From positions 5,084,001 to 5,148,000 of the forward strand of contig NZ_JADBGF010000001.1 in the NCBI RefSeq assembly GCF_014873495.1: a stretch of 64,000 nucleotides of DNA. The letters are read 5' to 3'. Shown piece after piece: positions 47,309-56,018 of this stretch. The position numbers and the translations under genes are program-made. Below the pieces are notes generated by a model that saw only the letters and a list, made by a program, of their open reading frames with translations, did no database searches and had not been told where the DNA came from. This DNA is from Streptomyces stelliscabiei. GTDB lineage: Bacteria > Actinomycetota > Actinomycetes > Streptomycetales > Streptomycetaceae. How positions within the stretch are numbered: the stretch's first letter is position 1; each line of letters opens with the position of its first letter.

Positions 47309-47782
47309 ATGGCACGGAACATCGCGACCAACACCTCGGTCTCCCTCGAAGAGCTGCTCGACTTCGTACGGCCCCGCCACCGGGCCCTCCTGCTCACCCG
47401 GCGGGCCGACGGCAGCCCCCAGGCCTCCCCGCTGACCTGCGGCGTCGACGACTCGGGCCGGATCGTCGTCTCCACCTACCCCGAGCGCGCCAAGACGCGC
47501 AACGCCAGGCGGGACGAGCGCGTGAGCGTCGTCGTGCTGAGCGACGACTGGGACGGCCCCTGGGTCCAGATCGACGGCACGGCGGAGGTTCTCGACTCAC
47601 CGGACTCGGTCGAGCCCCTGGTGGAGTACTTCCGGAACATCTCGGGCGAGCACCCGGACTGGGACGAGTACCGGGAGGCGATGGTCAAGCAGGGCAAGTC
47701 GATCATCCGGGTCACGCCGGTGCGGTGGGGGCCGGTGGCCACCGGAGGGTTCCCCGCGCGGCTGGTGGGCGGGGAGTCCTAG
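47309..47782 (+). CDS. PPOX-class F420-dependent oxidoreductase
   Basis: A 157-aa split-barrel flavin/F420 enzyme: LLDFVRPRHRALLLTRRADGSPQASPLTCGVDDSGRIVVSTYPERAKTRNARRDERVSVVVLSDDWDGPWVQIDGTAEVLD. The KTRNARRDERV segment is typical of the F420-binding group. Substrate unknown. ATG 47309 has TACGCT (47296-47301) 7 nt upstream and no ribosome site, so translation is probably leaderless. Confidence 0.88.
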   Translation: MARNIATNTSVSLEELLDFVRPRHRALLLTRRADGSPQASPLTCGVDDSGRIVVSTYPERAKTRNARRDERVSVVVLSDDWDGPWVQIDGTAEVLDSPDSVEPLVEYFRNISGEHPDWDEYREAMVKQGKSIIRVTPVRWGPVATGGFPARLVGGES

Positions 47783-47826
47783 CCGGTGGCCGGGAAGTCC
47801 GGGGAGACCGGACGTCCGGGGAGCGG

Positions 47827-48594
47827 TCAGCCCCGCTCGGCCATCACCTCGATGCCGGCGACCAGGGTCTCCAGGGCGTAGGCGAAGTCCCGTTCGCGCA
47901 TCTCCTCCACGGTGTCGCCGCCGCGGGCCTCCATGAGGTCCGCGGAGTGCCGGATGACCTCGTGGGGCGAGAGGGAGCCGGAGACCGCGCTCATGGCCTG
48001 GCGGAAGTACTCCTCCTGGGTCACCCCGGCGGCGGCGCAGCGCTGCACGAAGTGGCCCTCGATGGTGCCGAAGCCGTAGACGAACTGGAAGACCGCCGCG
48101 ATGGCGCCGGCCTGGCCGCGCGGGGGCAGTCCGGTGCGGTGGACCACGCGCTGCACGGCGAGCGAGAAGTCGAGCGAGCGCGGGCCGATGTTGAGGAAGG
48201 TGCCGGCGAGGGGCGACACCCAGGGGTGGCGGACCAGAACCGTCCGGTACTCCCCGGCCAGCGTGCGCAGTTGGCCCCGCCAGTCCTCGCCCGCGTCCTC
48301 CGGAGGCAGGCGCATCTCGCCGAACGCCTGGTCCAGCACCAGTTCCAGCAGGTCGTCCTTGGTGTCCACGTACCAGTAGACCGACATCGCCGTCACGTTC
48401 AGCTCGGCGGCCAGCCGGCGCATCGAGAACTTGGCCAGCCCCTCCGCGTCCAGCAGCCGTACGGCCGCCGCGATGATCCGCTCGCGGTCCAGCCCCGACG
48501 GCTGTCCGCCCCGCCCCGCCCGCGCCTTCGCCTTCCCCTCCAGCCAGACACTGGCCCGCGCGGACCCTTCGGACCGACCGGCTCCCTTCACCAT
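47827..48594 (-). CDS. TetR-family regulator (TetR_C-type)
   Basis: A 255-aa repressor. The N-terminal HTH is RERIIAAAVRLLDAEGLAKFSMRRLAAELNVTAMSVYWYVDTKDDLLELV, and the ligand domain (VLVRHPWVSPLAGTFLNIGPRSLDFSLAVQRVVHRTGLP) resembles the tetracycline-repressor C-terminal class. ATG 48594 follows GGAAGGT. The first 35 residues are basic and not family-typical. It lies just downstream of, and on the same strand as, the MFS gene whose promoter carries a palindrome; it probably represses that exporter. Confidence 0.9.
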   Translation of the reverse strand: MVKGAGRSEGSARASVWLEGKAKARAGRGGQPSGLDRERIIAAAVRLLDAEGLAKFSMRRLAAELNVTAMSVYWYVDTKDDLLELVLDQAFGEMRLPPEDAGEDWRGQLRTLAGEYRTVLVRHPWVSPLAGTFLNIGPRSLDFSLAVQRVVHRTGLPPRGQAGAIAAVFQFVYGFGTIEGHFVQRCAAAGVTQEEYFRQAMSAVSGSLSPHEVIRHSADLMEARGGDTVEEMRERDFAYALETLVAGIEVMAERG

Positions 48595-48652
48595 GACGCA
48601 CCTTCCGAGACGTTCCTCCACTGGTGACGATGCTAGGCGGGCAGCGCGCCCG

Positions 48653-48701
48653 AAGGGGCGCGGGGAACTGCGCGAACAACCACGAAGGACCCGCAGCCGC
48701 C
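48653..48701. repeat. Single copy of the dispersed GC-rich repeat
   Basis: AAGGGGCGCGGGGAACTGCG, followed by CGAACAACCACGAAGGACCC, in the gap between the TetR and MFS genes; about 40 bases shared with the 42.7- and 47.2-kb copies, same orientation. Confidence 0.78.
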
Positions 48702-48719
48702 GAGGACGGAACCCCCGGG

Positions 48720-50213
48720 CTATGTGGCGCCCACCAACTCCGCGTCCTCCTTCTCCGCCCTGCGCAGCAACCCCGCCGCCACCAGCCCGCCGAGCAGCAC
48801 GGCCACCGCCCCCACCAGCAGACTCGTCTCCAGCCCGGAGGAGTACGCGGACAGCACCCGGTCCCGCTCCGCGGCCGTGTCCGCCGCCCCCAGCGCGGCC
48901 GGCAACGACACCGCCGACACCGGGATCAGCGCCGCGAACCGGGAGTTGAGCACCGCCCCCAGCACCGCCACCCCCAGACCCGTCCCGAACTCCGCGAGCG
49001 TGCCGTTGATCCCGGCCCCCACCCCCGCCCTGGCCGGCGGGATCGCGCTCATGATCGCGTGTGCCATCGCGGGGTTGGCGACGGCACAGCCCACCCCGAT
49101 CAGCACCAGCCCGAGCAGTGTTCCGGCGTAACCACCGGAGGCCATCGTCGCTATGGAGACCAGGCCGCCGGACATCAGCACCATGCCGAGCGCGATCGAC
49201 ACCGGCGTCCCGAGCCTCGCCGTCCACTTCGCCGACAGCCCGGAGAAGTTGAGCACGACGACGACCAGGGCGAGGGGCGCGGTCCGCAGTCCCGCCTCCC
49301 ACGCGTCGTAGCCGAGCACGAACTGCAGATGCTGGGTGAGGAGGAAGAGCGCGCCGCCCATGCCGAAGGTGATCAGGACGGCGCCGGCGACCGCGCCCGT
49401 GAAGCGCCGGTCGCGGAAGAAGCTCAGGTCGAGCATGGGGGAGGGGACGCGGCTCTCCCAGTACGCGAACGCCGTGAGCACGAGCACGGCGACGACGGCC
49501 GTGGCGAGCACGAGGCCCGACGTCCAGCCGTGCTCCGGGCCCGAGATGATCGCGTAGACGAGGGCGGCCGTACCGATGGTCGACAGCACCGCGCCCACCA
49601 GGTCCGGCCGGTCCCCCTGCGGGTTCTTCGACTCCGGGACCAGGGCGATCACGGCGACCACGCCCAGCGCGGCGACCGGCAGGTTGATCAGGAAGATGGC
49701 GCCCCACCAGAAGTGGGCGAGCACGAAACCGCCGAGGAGGGGCCCGGCCGCGAAGCCGAGCGCGTTGACCGCCGCCCAGATGCCGATCGCCCTGGGCTGC
49801 TCCTCAGGGGCGAAGATCTGCATGGCGACGGCGAGGGTCGTGGTGATCAGCAGCGCGCCGCCGACGCCCATGCCCGCCCGCGCGGCGACCAACTGCCCGG
49901 TGGACTGGGCGAGTCCGGCCACCAGCGAACCGATGCCGAACAGCACCAGTCCCGTGATCAGCATCCTCTTGCGGCCGTAGCGGTCGGCCGCGCTGCCCGC
50001 GGTGAGCAGCAGCCCCGACTGCACCAGGGAGTACGCGTTGATCATCCACTGGATGTCCGACGTGGCCGCGTCCAGCTCCTCGGTGAGAGAGGGGATCGCC
50101 ACGTTCAGCACGGTGTTGTCCAGCAGCACGGTGAGCTGGGCGAGGCAGATGACGCCGAGGATCAGCCAGCGCTGGGGGTGGCCCCGGGTCGCGGAGGCGG
50201 TGAGGGTCGACAT
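48720..50213 (-). CDS. DHA2-family (EmrB/QacA) MFS drug exporter
   Basis: A 497-aa transporter with 14 predicted helices. Motifs: LAQLTVLLDNTVLNVAIPSLTEELDAATSDIQWMINAYSLVQSGLLLTAGSAADRYGRKRML (helix 1 motif D1 and motif A), GMGVGGALLITTTLAV (motif B), and GFAAGPLLGGFV (antiporter motif C). ATG 50213 is chosen because the N-terminus is normal there; upstream sequence is operator-like. TACGGT lies 7 nt before ATG, inside the inverted repeat. Regulated most likely by the TetR protein encoded next to it. Confidence 0.92.
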   Translation of the reverse strand: MSTLTASATRGHPQRWLILGVICLAQLTVLLDNTVLNVAIPSLTEELDAATSDIQWMINAYSLVQSGLLLTAGSAADRYGRKRMLITGLVLFGIGSLVAGLAQSTGQLVAARAGMGVGGALLITTTLAVAMQIFAPEEQPRAIGIWAAVNALGFAAGPLLGGFVLAHFWWGAIFLINLPVAALGVVAVIALVPESKNPQGDRPDLVGAVLSTIGTAALVYAIISGPEHGWTSGLVLATAVVAVLVLTAFAYWESRVPSPMLDLSFFRDRRFTGAVAGAVLITFGMGGALFLLTQHLQFVLGYDAWEAGLRTAPLALVVVVLNFSGLSAKWTARLGTPVSIALGMVLMSGGLVSIATMASGGYAGTLLGLVLIGVGCAVANPAMAHAIMSAIPPARAGVGAGINGTLAEFGTGLGVAVLGAVLNSRFAALIPVSAVSLPAALGAADTAAERDRVLSAYSSGLETSLLVGAVAVLLGGLVAAGLLRRAEKEDAELVGAT

Positions 50214-50216
50214 GCC

Positions 50217-50248
50217 GTACACCGTAGAACAGTTCCCATACGGCGTAC
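50217..50248. promoter_or_regulatory. TetR-type operator
   Basis: GTACACCGTA and TACGGCGTAC are inverse arms with one mismatch, separated by 12 nt, directly upstream of the MFS start codon. Confidence 0.75.
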
Positions 50249-50267
50249 AACGCGCGTTGACCACGCC

Positions 50268-50327
50268 CGACCGCGTTCGAGCGCGCCCGACCACGTTGGA
50301 TCTCGAACGACCGCGTTCGATCTCGTA
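50268..50327. repeat. Three 20-bp direct repeats upstream of the MFS operator
   Basis: CGACCGCGTTCGA, CGACCACGTTGGA and CGACCGCGTTCGA begin at 50268, 50288 and 50308: exact 20-bp spacing, about two helical turns. They could be extra regulator sites. Confidence 0.7.
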
Positions 50328-50401
50328 CGAAAGGGGGCGGTGGCCCGGGGGGTTCATCCGCACCCCCCGGGCCACCGCCCCGGCTCACCTCGCGGCTCGC
50401 G

Positions 50402-52669
50402 TCACTTCGCCTGGGTCAGGTCGTAGAACGTCGTGCCGTCGACCGTCACCGTCTCGAAGTTCTCCTGGACCCAGGAGCTGATCTGCGCGGAGGTGCCGTC
50501 GCTGCCGCCGCCCCTGCCGCCGCCGGAGCCACCCGAGATGAAGTAGTGGATCCTGCCGTCCTCCACGTACTTCTTGAACTCCGCGAGGGTCGGGGACGGG
50601 TCGGTGCCGTTGAAGCCGCCGATCGCCATGACCGGTTCGCCGGTGGAGAGCTGGTAACTCGCCGCGTTCTGGGCGCCGATGGCGGCGGCGGCCCAGGTGT
50701 AGTCACCCACGTTCTTCTCCAGCAGTTCCTTGGCCTCGTCGCTGACGGAGGCACCGTTGAGCAGCCCGCCCATACCGCCACCGCCGCCACCCGCGCGGCC
50801 ACCGTCACCGTTCTGGGTCTGGCCGTTGCCCTGGCCCTGCTGCTGGTTGTTCTGACCGCCGCCGAAGCCGCCGGTCGGGGGCAGGCCCATCTGGCCGTTG
50901 CCCGTCGGACCGTTGCCCGTCCGACCGTTGCCGTTCTGGCCGCCCTGCTGGTTCTGGCCGTTGCCCTGCTGGTTCGTCTGGCCGTTGCCCTGCTGGTTCT
51001 GGCCCGGCATACCGCCACCGCCACCGGGGCCGCCGTCCATCCCGCCGCCGGGGCCACCGCCCCTGCCACCCTGCACGGCCGGCCCGGCCGTGACGATCGA
51101 GCCGGTGTGGCCCTCGCCCAGCGTGGTGAGCGTGTACGCCGTCGGCCCCGCGACCGCGGTGACGAGGCTCAGCCCCACGACCGCCGGCACCAGCCGCCGG
51201 CCGAGCCTGGCCGCGAAGACCAGGCCGAGCGCGGCGACCAGACCGCCGACGAGCACGACCCACTTGAGCCAGGGCAGGTAGTCGGAGGAGCGGTTGAGCA
51301 GGACGTAGCCCCAGGCCGCGGTGGCCGTCATGGCCGCCGCCATCGTGAGCGACGCCCAGAGGTCGGCCCGCCGTTCCCAGAGCAGAGCCGCGCCCATGCC
51401 GGTCAGCGGCGCGATGTAGGGGGCGAGGGCCACGGTGTAGTACTCGTGGAAGATGCCCTGCATGAAGCTGAAGACCACCATGGTGATCAGCAGCGCGCCG
51501 CCCCACAGGAGGAAGGCCGCGCGGGTGGTGTCGGTGCGCCGCAGCTTCCTGGTGGCCCAGAGCGCGGCGCCGAACAGGATCAGCGCGGCCGGGATCAGCC
51601 ACGAGATCTGGCCGCCGATGGAGGAACTGAACATCCGGTCCCAGCCGGTCTCGCCCCAGTTGCCGCCACCGCCTCCCCCGCCACCGCCGACGCTGCCGGT
51701 CTCCTCGCCGTTGATGCGGCCGAGACCGTTGTAGCCAAAGGTCAGTTCGAGGAAGGAGTTGTTCTGCGAGCCGCCGATGTACGGGCGGGAGGACGCGGGC
51801 CACAGCTCGACGATCGCGACCCACCAGCCGCCGGCGACGACCATCGCGAGCCCGGCGAGCAGCACTTGACCGACCCGCTTCTTCAGCGGAGCAGGCGCGA
51901 GGACGGCGTACACGATCGCCAGGGGCGGCAGGATCAGGAAGGCCTGCAAGGTCTTGACCAGGAAGGCGAGGCCGATGGCCACGCCCGCCCAGACCAGCCA
52001 CTTCGTCCGCGCCTTCTCCATGGCGCGCTGGGTGCAGTAGACCGCGGCGGCCATCAGCAGGGCGAGGGCCGCGTCCGGGTTGTTGAAGCGGAACATCAGC
52101 GCGGCGACGGGCGTCAGCGCGAACACCGCCATGGTGAGGAAACCGGCCGTGGCGCCGAAGCGACGGCGTACGGCCGCCCACAGCACGCCGGCGGTCGCGA
52201 CGGCCATCAGGACCTGCGGGAACAGGATCGCGAAGGAGTTGAGGCCGAACAGCCGCACCGACAGCGCCATCGGCCAGAGCGAGGCCGGGGGCTTGTCGAC
52301 GGTGATGGCGTTGCCGGAGTCCAGGGAGCCGAAGAAGAACGCCTTCCAGGACTGGCTGCCCGCCTGCACGGCCGCCGAGTAGAAGGAGTTGGCGTAGCCG
52401 GAGGCCGTGAGGTTCCAGGTGTAGAGGCCGCCGATCAGCAGCAGCGTGAGCAGGAAACCGGGGCGTATCCAGCGGTTGTCCTCCGGCCGGCCCCTCCACA
52501 GCCGCTTGCCGAAGGGCTGCTCGGGCTCACCGGACCCGGGGGCCGGGGGCTCGGCGGGGGCCTCGGGCACCACCGGTTCCTGCTGGGCCGTCGCGGACGA
52601 ATCCCAGCCGGGGCCGGGGCCGGGCTCGGGGTCCCCCGGCCGGCTCGTCGTCTCGAACTGCGTGGTCAT
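50402..52669 (-). CDS. GT39-family membrane glycosyltransferase (ArnT/YkcB-like)
   Basis: A 755-aa polyprenyl-phosphate-sugar transferase. After a Pro-rich cytosolic head it has about 12 helices with GYANSFYSAAVQAGSQSWKAFFFGSLDSGNAITVDKPPASLWPMALSVRLFG, the family's first loop with conserved Asp and DKPP. A Gly/Asn/Gln-rich extracytoplasmic stretch (GQNQQGNGQTNQQGNGQNQQGG) leads to a C-terminal domain (AAAAIGAQNAASYQLSTGEPVMAIGGFNGTDPSPTLAEFKKYVEDGRIHYFI). ATG 52669 overlaps the stop of the upstream GT2 gene by 4 bases: the GT2 protein likely makes the lipid-linked sugar that this enzyme transfers outside. Confidence 0.92.
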   Translation of the reverse strand: MTTQFETTSRPGDPEPGPGPGWDSSATAQQEPVVPEAPAEPPAPGSGEPEQPFGKRLWRGRPEDNRWIRPGFLLTLLLIGGLYTWNLTASGYANSFYSAAVQAGSQSWKAFFFGSLDSGNAITVDKPPASLWPMALSVRLFGLNSFAILFPQVLMAVATAGVLWAAVRRRFGATAGFLTMAVFALTPVAALMFRFNNPDAALALLMAAAVYCTQRAMEKARTKWLVWAGVAIGLAFLVKTLQAFLILPPLAIVYAVLAPAPLKKRVGQVLLAGLAMVVAGGWWVAIVELWPASSRPYIGGSQNNSFLELTFGYNGLGRINGEETGSVGGGGGGGGGNWGETGWDRMFSSSIGGQISWLIPAALILFGAALWATRKLRRTDTTRAAFLLWGGALLITMVVFSFMQGIFHEYYTVALAPYIAPLTGMGAALLWERRADLWASLTMAAAMTATAAWGYVLLNRSSDYLPWLKWVVLVGGLVAALGLVFAARLGRRLVPAVVGLSLVTAVAGPTAYTLTTLGEGHTGSIVTAGPAVQGGRGGGPGGGMDGGPGGGGGMPGQNQQGNGQTNQQGNGQNQQGGQNGNGRTGNGPTGNGQMGLPPTGGFGGGQNNQQQGQGNGQTQNGDGGRAGGGGGGMGGLLNGASVSDEAKELLEKNVGDYTWAAAAIGAQNAASYQLSTGEPVMAIGGFNGTDPSPTLAEFKKYVEDGRIHYFISGGSGGGRGGGSDGTSAQISSWVQENFETVTVDGTTFYDLTQAK

Positions 52670-54273
52670 CGTGCGTTCCTCGAATCCTGATCGTGCGGGC
52701 GCACCGGCCGCATCGGCATGGTCGGGTCCCCCCAGGTGCGGTCCGCGGCCGCACCGGCGCGGAACTGGGGCGTGGTGTACGGGGTGTTCTCGTACGGCGT
52801 GTTCTCGTACGGCGTGTTCTCGTACGGCGTGTTCTCGGCGCGGTCGTTCCGGGTCGCCGTCGGACGGTCCGCCGACGGGTGGAACCGGTCCTGGTGGGCG
52901 TAGGGGCCGGGCTGCCCCGGGCGTACCCCGGTTCCCGCCGCGTACCGGTGCGAGGCCGGGCCGGCGGGCTGGTGCGCGGCGACGGCGGCCGAGCCCGAAG
53001 GAGACGTCGGTGAGGCGGAGTCGGACGATCCGTCACCGCCCTCCGGGAACACCCATGCCCGGAAGAGCAGGAACCGCAGCACCGTCGCCGCGAGGTTCGC
53101 GGCCACCAGGACCGCCAGCTCCGTGGAGTGCGCGGGGTCGGAGGTGGCGGCGTTCAGCGCGGCCAGCGAGCCGCTGGTGAGGGCCAGACCGATACCGAAC
53201 ACCACCAGGCCCTGCGCCTGGTGCTTGACGGCACCGGTCCGGCCGCGGACGCCGAAGGTCAGACGCCGGTTGGCCGCCGTGTTGGCGACCGCCGAGACCA
53301 GCAGGGCCAGCGCGTTGGCGGCCTGCGACCCCGACAGGGTCCGGAAGCCGCTGTAGAGGAGCAGGTAGAACAGGGTGGAGAGGCCGCCGACGACGCAGAA
53401 GCCGAGGAGCTGGCGGGCGAGACCGCGCGGCACGTCCTGGATCTCACGGTCGCGGGGGTCGTCCCCGAAGGGCCGGGCGAGCCGGTCCAGCGCGAGGGAC
53501 CCGGTGGCCAGCGCCTTCCCCACCCGCCAGACACCCTTCAGGTCGTCGGTGGCGGTCCTGACGATGTGCACGGTCGAGTTCGGGTCGTCGACCCAGTCCA
53601 CCGGCACCTCATGGATCCTGAGCCCGGCGCGCTCGGCCAGCACCAGCATCTCGGTGTCGAAGAACCACCCGGTGTCCTCCACCAGCGGCAGCAGCACCTG
53701 GGCCACGTCCCGGCGTATCGCCTTGAACCCGCACTGCGCGTCCGAGAAGCGGGCCTGGAGCGAGCCGCGCAGGATCAGGTTGTAGACCCGGCTGATGAAC
53801 TCGCGCTTGGTGCCGCGCACCACCCGTGAGGAGCGGGCGAGCCGGGAACCGATCGCCAGGTCCGAGTGACCGGAGATCAGCGGGGCCACCAGAGGCAGCA
53901 GGGCGTTCAGGTCGGTGGACAGGTCCACGTCCATGTAGGCGAGGACCGGGGCGTCGGACGCGGACCAGACGGTCCGCAGGGCCCGCCCGCGCCCCTTCTG
54001 CTCCAGCCGGAAGGACCGGACCTCCGCCAACTCCGCCTCCAGCCGCCGCGCCACCTGCGCGGTGGCGTCCGTGGACGCGTTGTCCGCGATCGTGATGCGG
54101 AAGGCGTACGGGAAGGTGCGCGCGAGGTGCTCGCGCAGTCTGAGCACGCACGGCCGGAGGTCCTTCTCCTCGTTGTAGACGGGGATCACTACGTCCAGGA
54201 CAGGCGTACCGGCGTTTCCGGCCGGGAGGTGCTCCCGCGCCGGCAGGGTGCCGGGAGAAGAGTCGGTTCGCAT
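52666..54273 (-). CDS. Bifunctional GT2 glycosyltransferase/GtrA flippase-like protein
   Basis: A 535-aa fusion. The GT2 domain (about 22-265) is of dolichol-phosphate mannose synthase type: LDVVIPVYNEEKDL, ADNASTDATAQVARRLE, LAYMDVDLSTDL, GSRLARSS, QCGFKAIRRDV. The GtrA domain (about 300-425; LLGFCVVGGLSTLFYLLLYSG, NALALLVSAVANTAANRRLTFG) has four helices and probably moves the lipid-linked sugar across the membrane. The C-terminal tail is disordered and has four ENTPY repeats. ATG 54273 is just after a 26-bp gap from the sensor kinase gene. Confidence 0.92.
   Translation of the reverse strand: MRTDSSPGTLPAREHLPAGNAGTPVLDVVIPVYNEEKDLRPCVLRLREHLARTFPYAFRITIADNASTDATAQVARRLEAELAEVRSFRLEQKGRGRALRTVWSASDAPVLAYMDVDLSTDLNALLPLVAPLISGHSDLAIGSRLARSSRVVRGTKREFISRVYNLILRGSLQARFSDAQCGFKAIRRDVAQVLLPLVEDTGWFFDTEMLVLAERAGLRIHEVPVDWVDDPNSTVHIVRTATDDLKGVWRVGKALATGSLALDRLARPFGDDPRDREIQDVPRGLARQLLGFCVVGGLSTLFYLLLYSGFRTLSGSQAANALALLVSAVANTAANRRLTFGVRGRTGAVKHQAQGLVVFGIGLALTSGSLAALNAATSDPAHSTELAVLVAANLAATVLRFLLFRAWVFPEGGDGSSDSASPTSPSGSAAVAAHQPAGPASHRYAAGTGVRPGQPGPYAHQDRFHPSADRPTATRNDRAENTPYENTPYENTPYENTPYTTPQFRAGAAADRTWGDPTMPMRPVRPHDQDSRNAR
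52777..52836. repeat. 15-bp tandem repeat encoding the ENTPY repeats
   Basis: Four copies of GTACGGCGTGTTCTC (first copy with one change) from 52777 to 52836. Copy-number changes keep the reading frame. Confidence 0.95.
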
Positions 54274-54299
54274 GCCCACCACATTCGCGAGCCGCTCTG

Positions 54300-56018
54300 T
54301 TATGCCCGTGTGCTCACACTGTGGTGCGCCTGTGAGTCCGCCTGCCGGTTCGTCGCGTCGCCCACGAGGTCGGCCGCGTCGAACTCCCCGTCGTACCGCG
54401 CGTCGTCGAGCTGCCAGTTCGCCGCGTCGTCGAGCAGCGGGACGTCCCGCCCGAGGGCCGGCAGATGCACCGTGAACACGGTCCTGCCGGGCACGCTGTC
54501 CACGGTCACCGCGCCGCCGTGCGCGTCGGCCACGGCCTGCACGATGGCGAGGCCGAGCCCGGTCGACCCGGACGCCCGGGACCGCGACGAGTCGCCGCGC
54601 GCGAACCGCTCGAACACGTGCGGCAGCAGCTCCTCCGGAATGCCCTGCCCGTCGTCCTCGACGTCGACGCACATCCACGGCCCGCGCCGCTGGACGCGCG
54701 CGGTGACGGTCGTGCCGGGAGGCGTGTGCGTACGGGCGTTGGCCAGCAGGTTGACGAGCACCTGCTGCAACCGCGCCGCGTCGGCCGACACCAGTGCGGG
54801 CATGTCCGGCAGGTCGAGCCGCCAGCTGTGGCTCCGCCCGGCGACCCGCGCGTCGCTGACGGTGTCCACGACGAGGGGGATGAGATCGGTCTGCTCGAAC
54901 TGCAGCGGCCGCCCGGCGTCGAGCCGCGCGAGCAGCAGCAGATCCTCGACCAGCATGGTCATCCGCCCGGACTCGGACTCGATCCGCCCGAGCGCGTGCC
55001 GGGTGTCGGGCCCGATCTCCTCCCGGCCGCGCCTGGTCAGCTCGGCGTACCCACGGATCGACGCGAGGGGAGTCCGCAGCTCATGACTGGCGTCCGCGAC
55101 GAACTGCCGTACGCGCGTCTCGCTCTCCTGCCGTGAGTGCAGGGCGCCGTGGATGTGGTCGAGCATGCGGTTGAGCGCGGCGCCGACCTGTCCGACCTCG
55201 GTGTGGGGGTCGGTCTCGGACACCGGGACGCGTTCGTTGAGGGTGACCTCGCCGGTGTGCAACGGCAGCTCGGACACCCGGGTCGCGGTGGAGGCGACCT
55301 TGCGCAGCGGGCGCAGCGCGACACCGACGACCACGGACCCGGCGATACCGGCGGCGATGAGCCCGGCGGCGGTGACGCTCAGTTCCACGGCGATGAGGGT
55401 GTTGAGGGTGTTGTCGACGTCGGTGGTGGGCAGGGCGACGTAATACGCGCCGTTGTCGCCGCTGCGGTACATCACGCGGTAGTCACCGAGCCCCGTGATG
55501 GTCACGGTGTGGGCGTCCGCGTCCTTGGGGACGGAGTTCAGCTCGGCGAGCTGGCCCTTGTCCAGCGGGTACGCCTTCGCCCCTGTGACCCCGTTGTCGG
55601 CGGTCGACTTCTTGCCGACCATGCCCTCGGCGATGGTGCCGTTCTCCACCTTCGCCGCGATGGTGCCGATCATCTGCTGCGGGCCCTTGGTGACGAAGTC
55701 CTTCAGATCCGGCGTACCGAACTCCTTCTTGCCGGGGTCCCGTTCACCGTCGGGCTTGGGCTGCGTGGCGTTCGGCGGCGCGTTCTTGGGACCGGCGCCC
55801 GCGGCACGCCCGACCACCGCGCTGACCGAGTCGTCGAGTTGCTCGTACAGATGCTCACTCAGCGCGAACGTCGTCACCGTCCCGATAACGGCACACACCA
55901 CCGCGATCAACGCCACCGCGGAGACGACGAGCCGCGTACGCAGCGTGCGCGGCTGTCGTCCTCGCCCTCGCCGCAGCCTCGGCTGCCTCTGCGTCCGCGT
56001 CCGCCGTCGCCCGCTCAT
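54300..56018 (-). CDS. Sensor histidine kinase
   Basis: A 572-aa kinase. Two helices (about 29-51 and 206-235) frame an extracytoplasmic sensor of about 155 residues; a HAMP domain follows, then HisKA with His312 in ADASHELRTPLASIRGYAEL and HATPase with LVNLLANARTHTPPG, DDGQGIPEELLPHVFERF and GSTGLGLAIVQAV. ATG 56018 overlaps the response-regulator stop by ATGA. The adjoining glycosyltransferases start 26 bp downstream, so the pair may control envelope glycosylation. Confidence 0.94.
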   Translation of the reverse strand: MSGRRRTRTQRQPRLRRGRGRQPRTLRTRLVVSAVALIAVVCAVIGTVTTFALSEHLYEQLDDSVSAVVGRAAGAGPKNAPPNATQPKPDGERDPGKKEFGTPDLKDFVTKGPQQMIGTIAAKVENGTIAEGMVGKKSTADNGVTGAKAYPLDKGQLAELNSVPKDADAHTVTITGLGDYRVMYRSGDNGAYYVALPTTDVDNTLNTLIAVELSVTAAGLIAAGIAGSVVVGVALRPLRKVASTATRVSELPLHTGEVTLNERVPVSETDPHTEVGQVGAALNRMLDHIHGALHSRQESETRVRQFVADASHELRTPLASIRGYAELTRRGREEIGPDTRHALGRIESESGRMTMLVEDLLLLARLDAGRPLQFEQTDLIPLVVDTVSDARVAGRSHSWRLDLPDMPALVSADAARLQQVLVNLLANARTHTPPGTTVTARVQRRGPWMCVDVEDDGQGIPEELLPHVFERFARGDSSRSRASGSTGLGLAIVQAVADAHGGAVTVDSVPGRTVFTVHLPALGRDVPLLDDAANWQLDDARYDGEFDAADLVGDATNRQADSQAHHSVSTRA

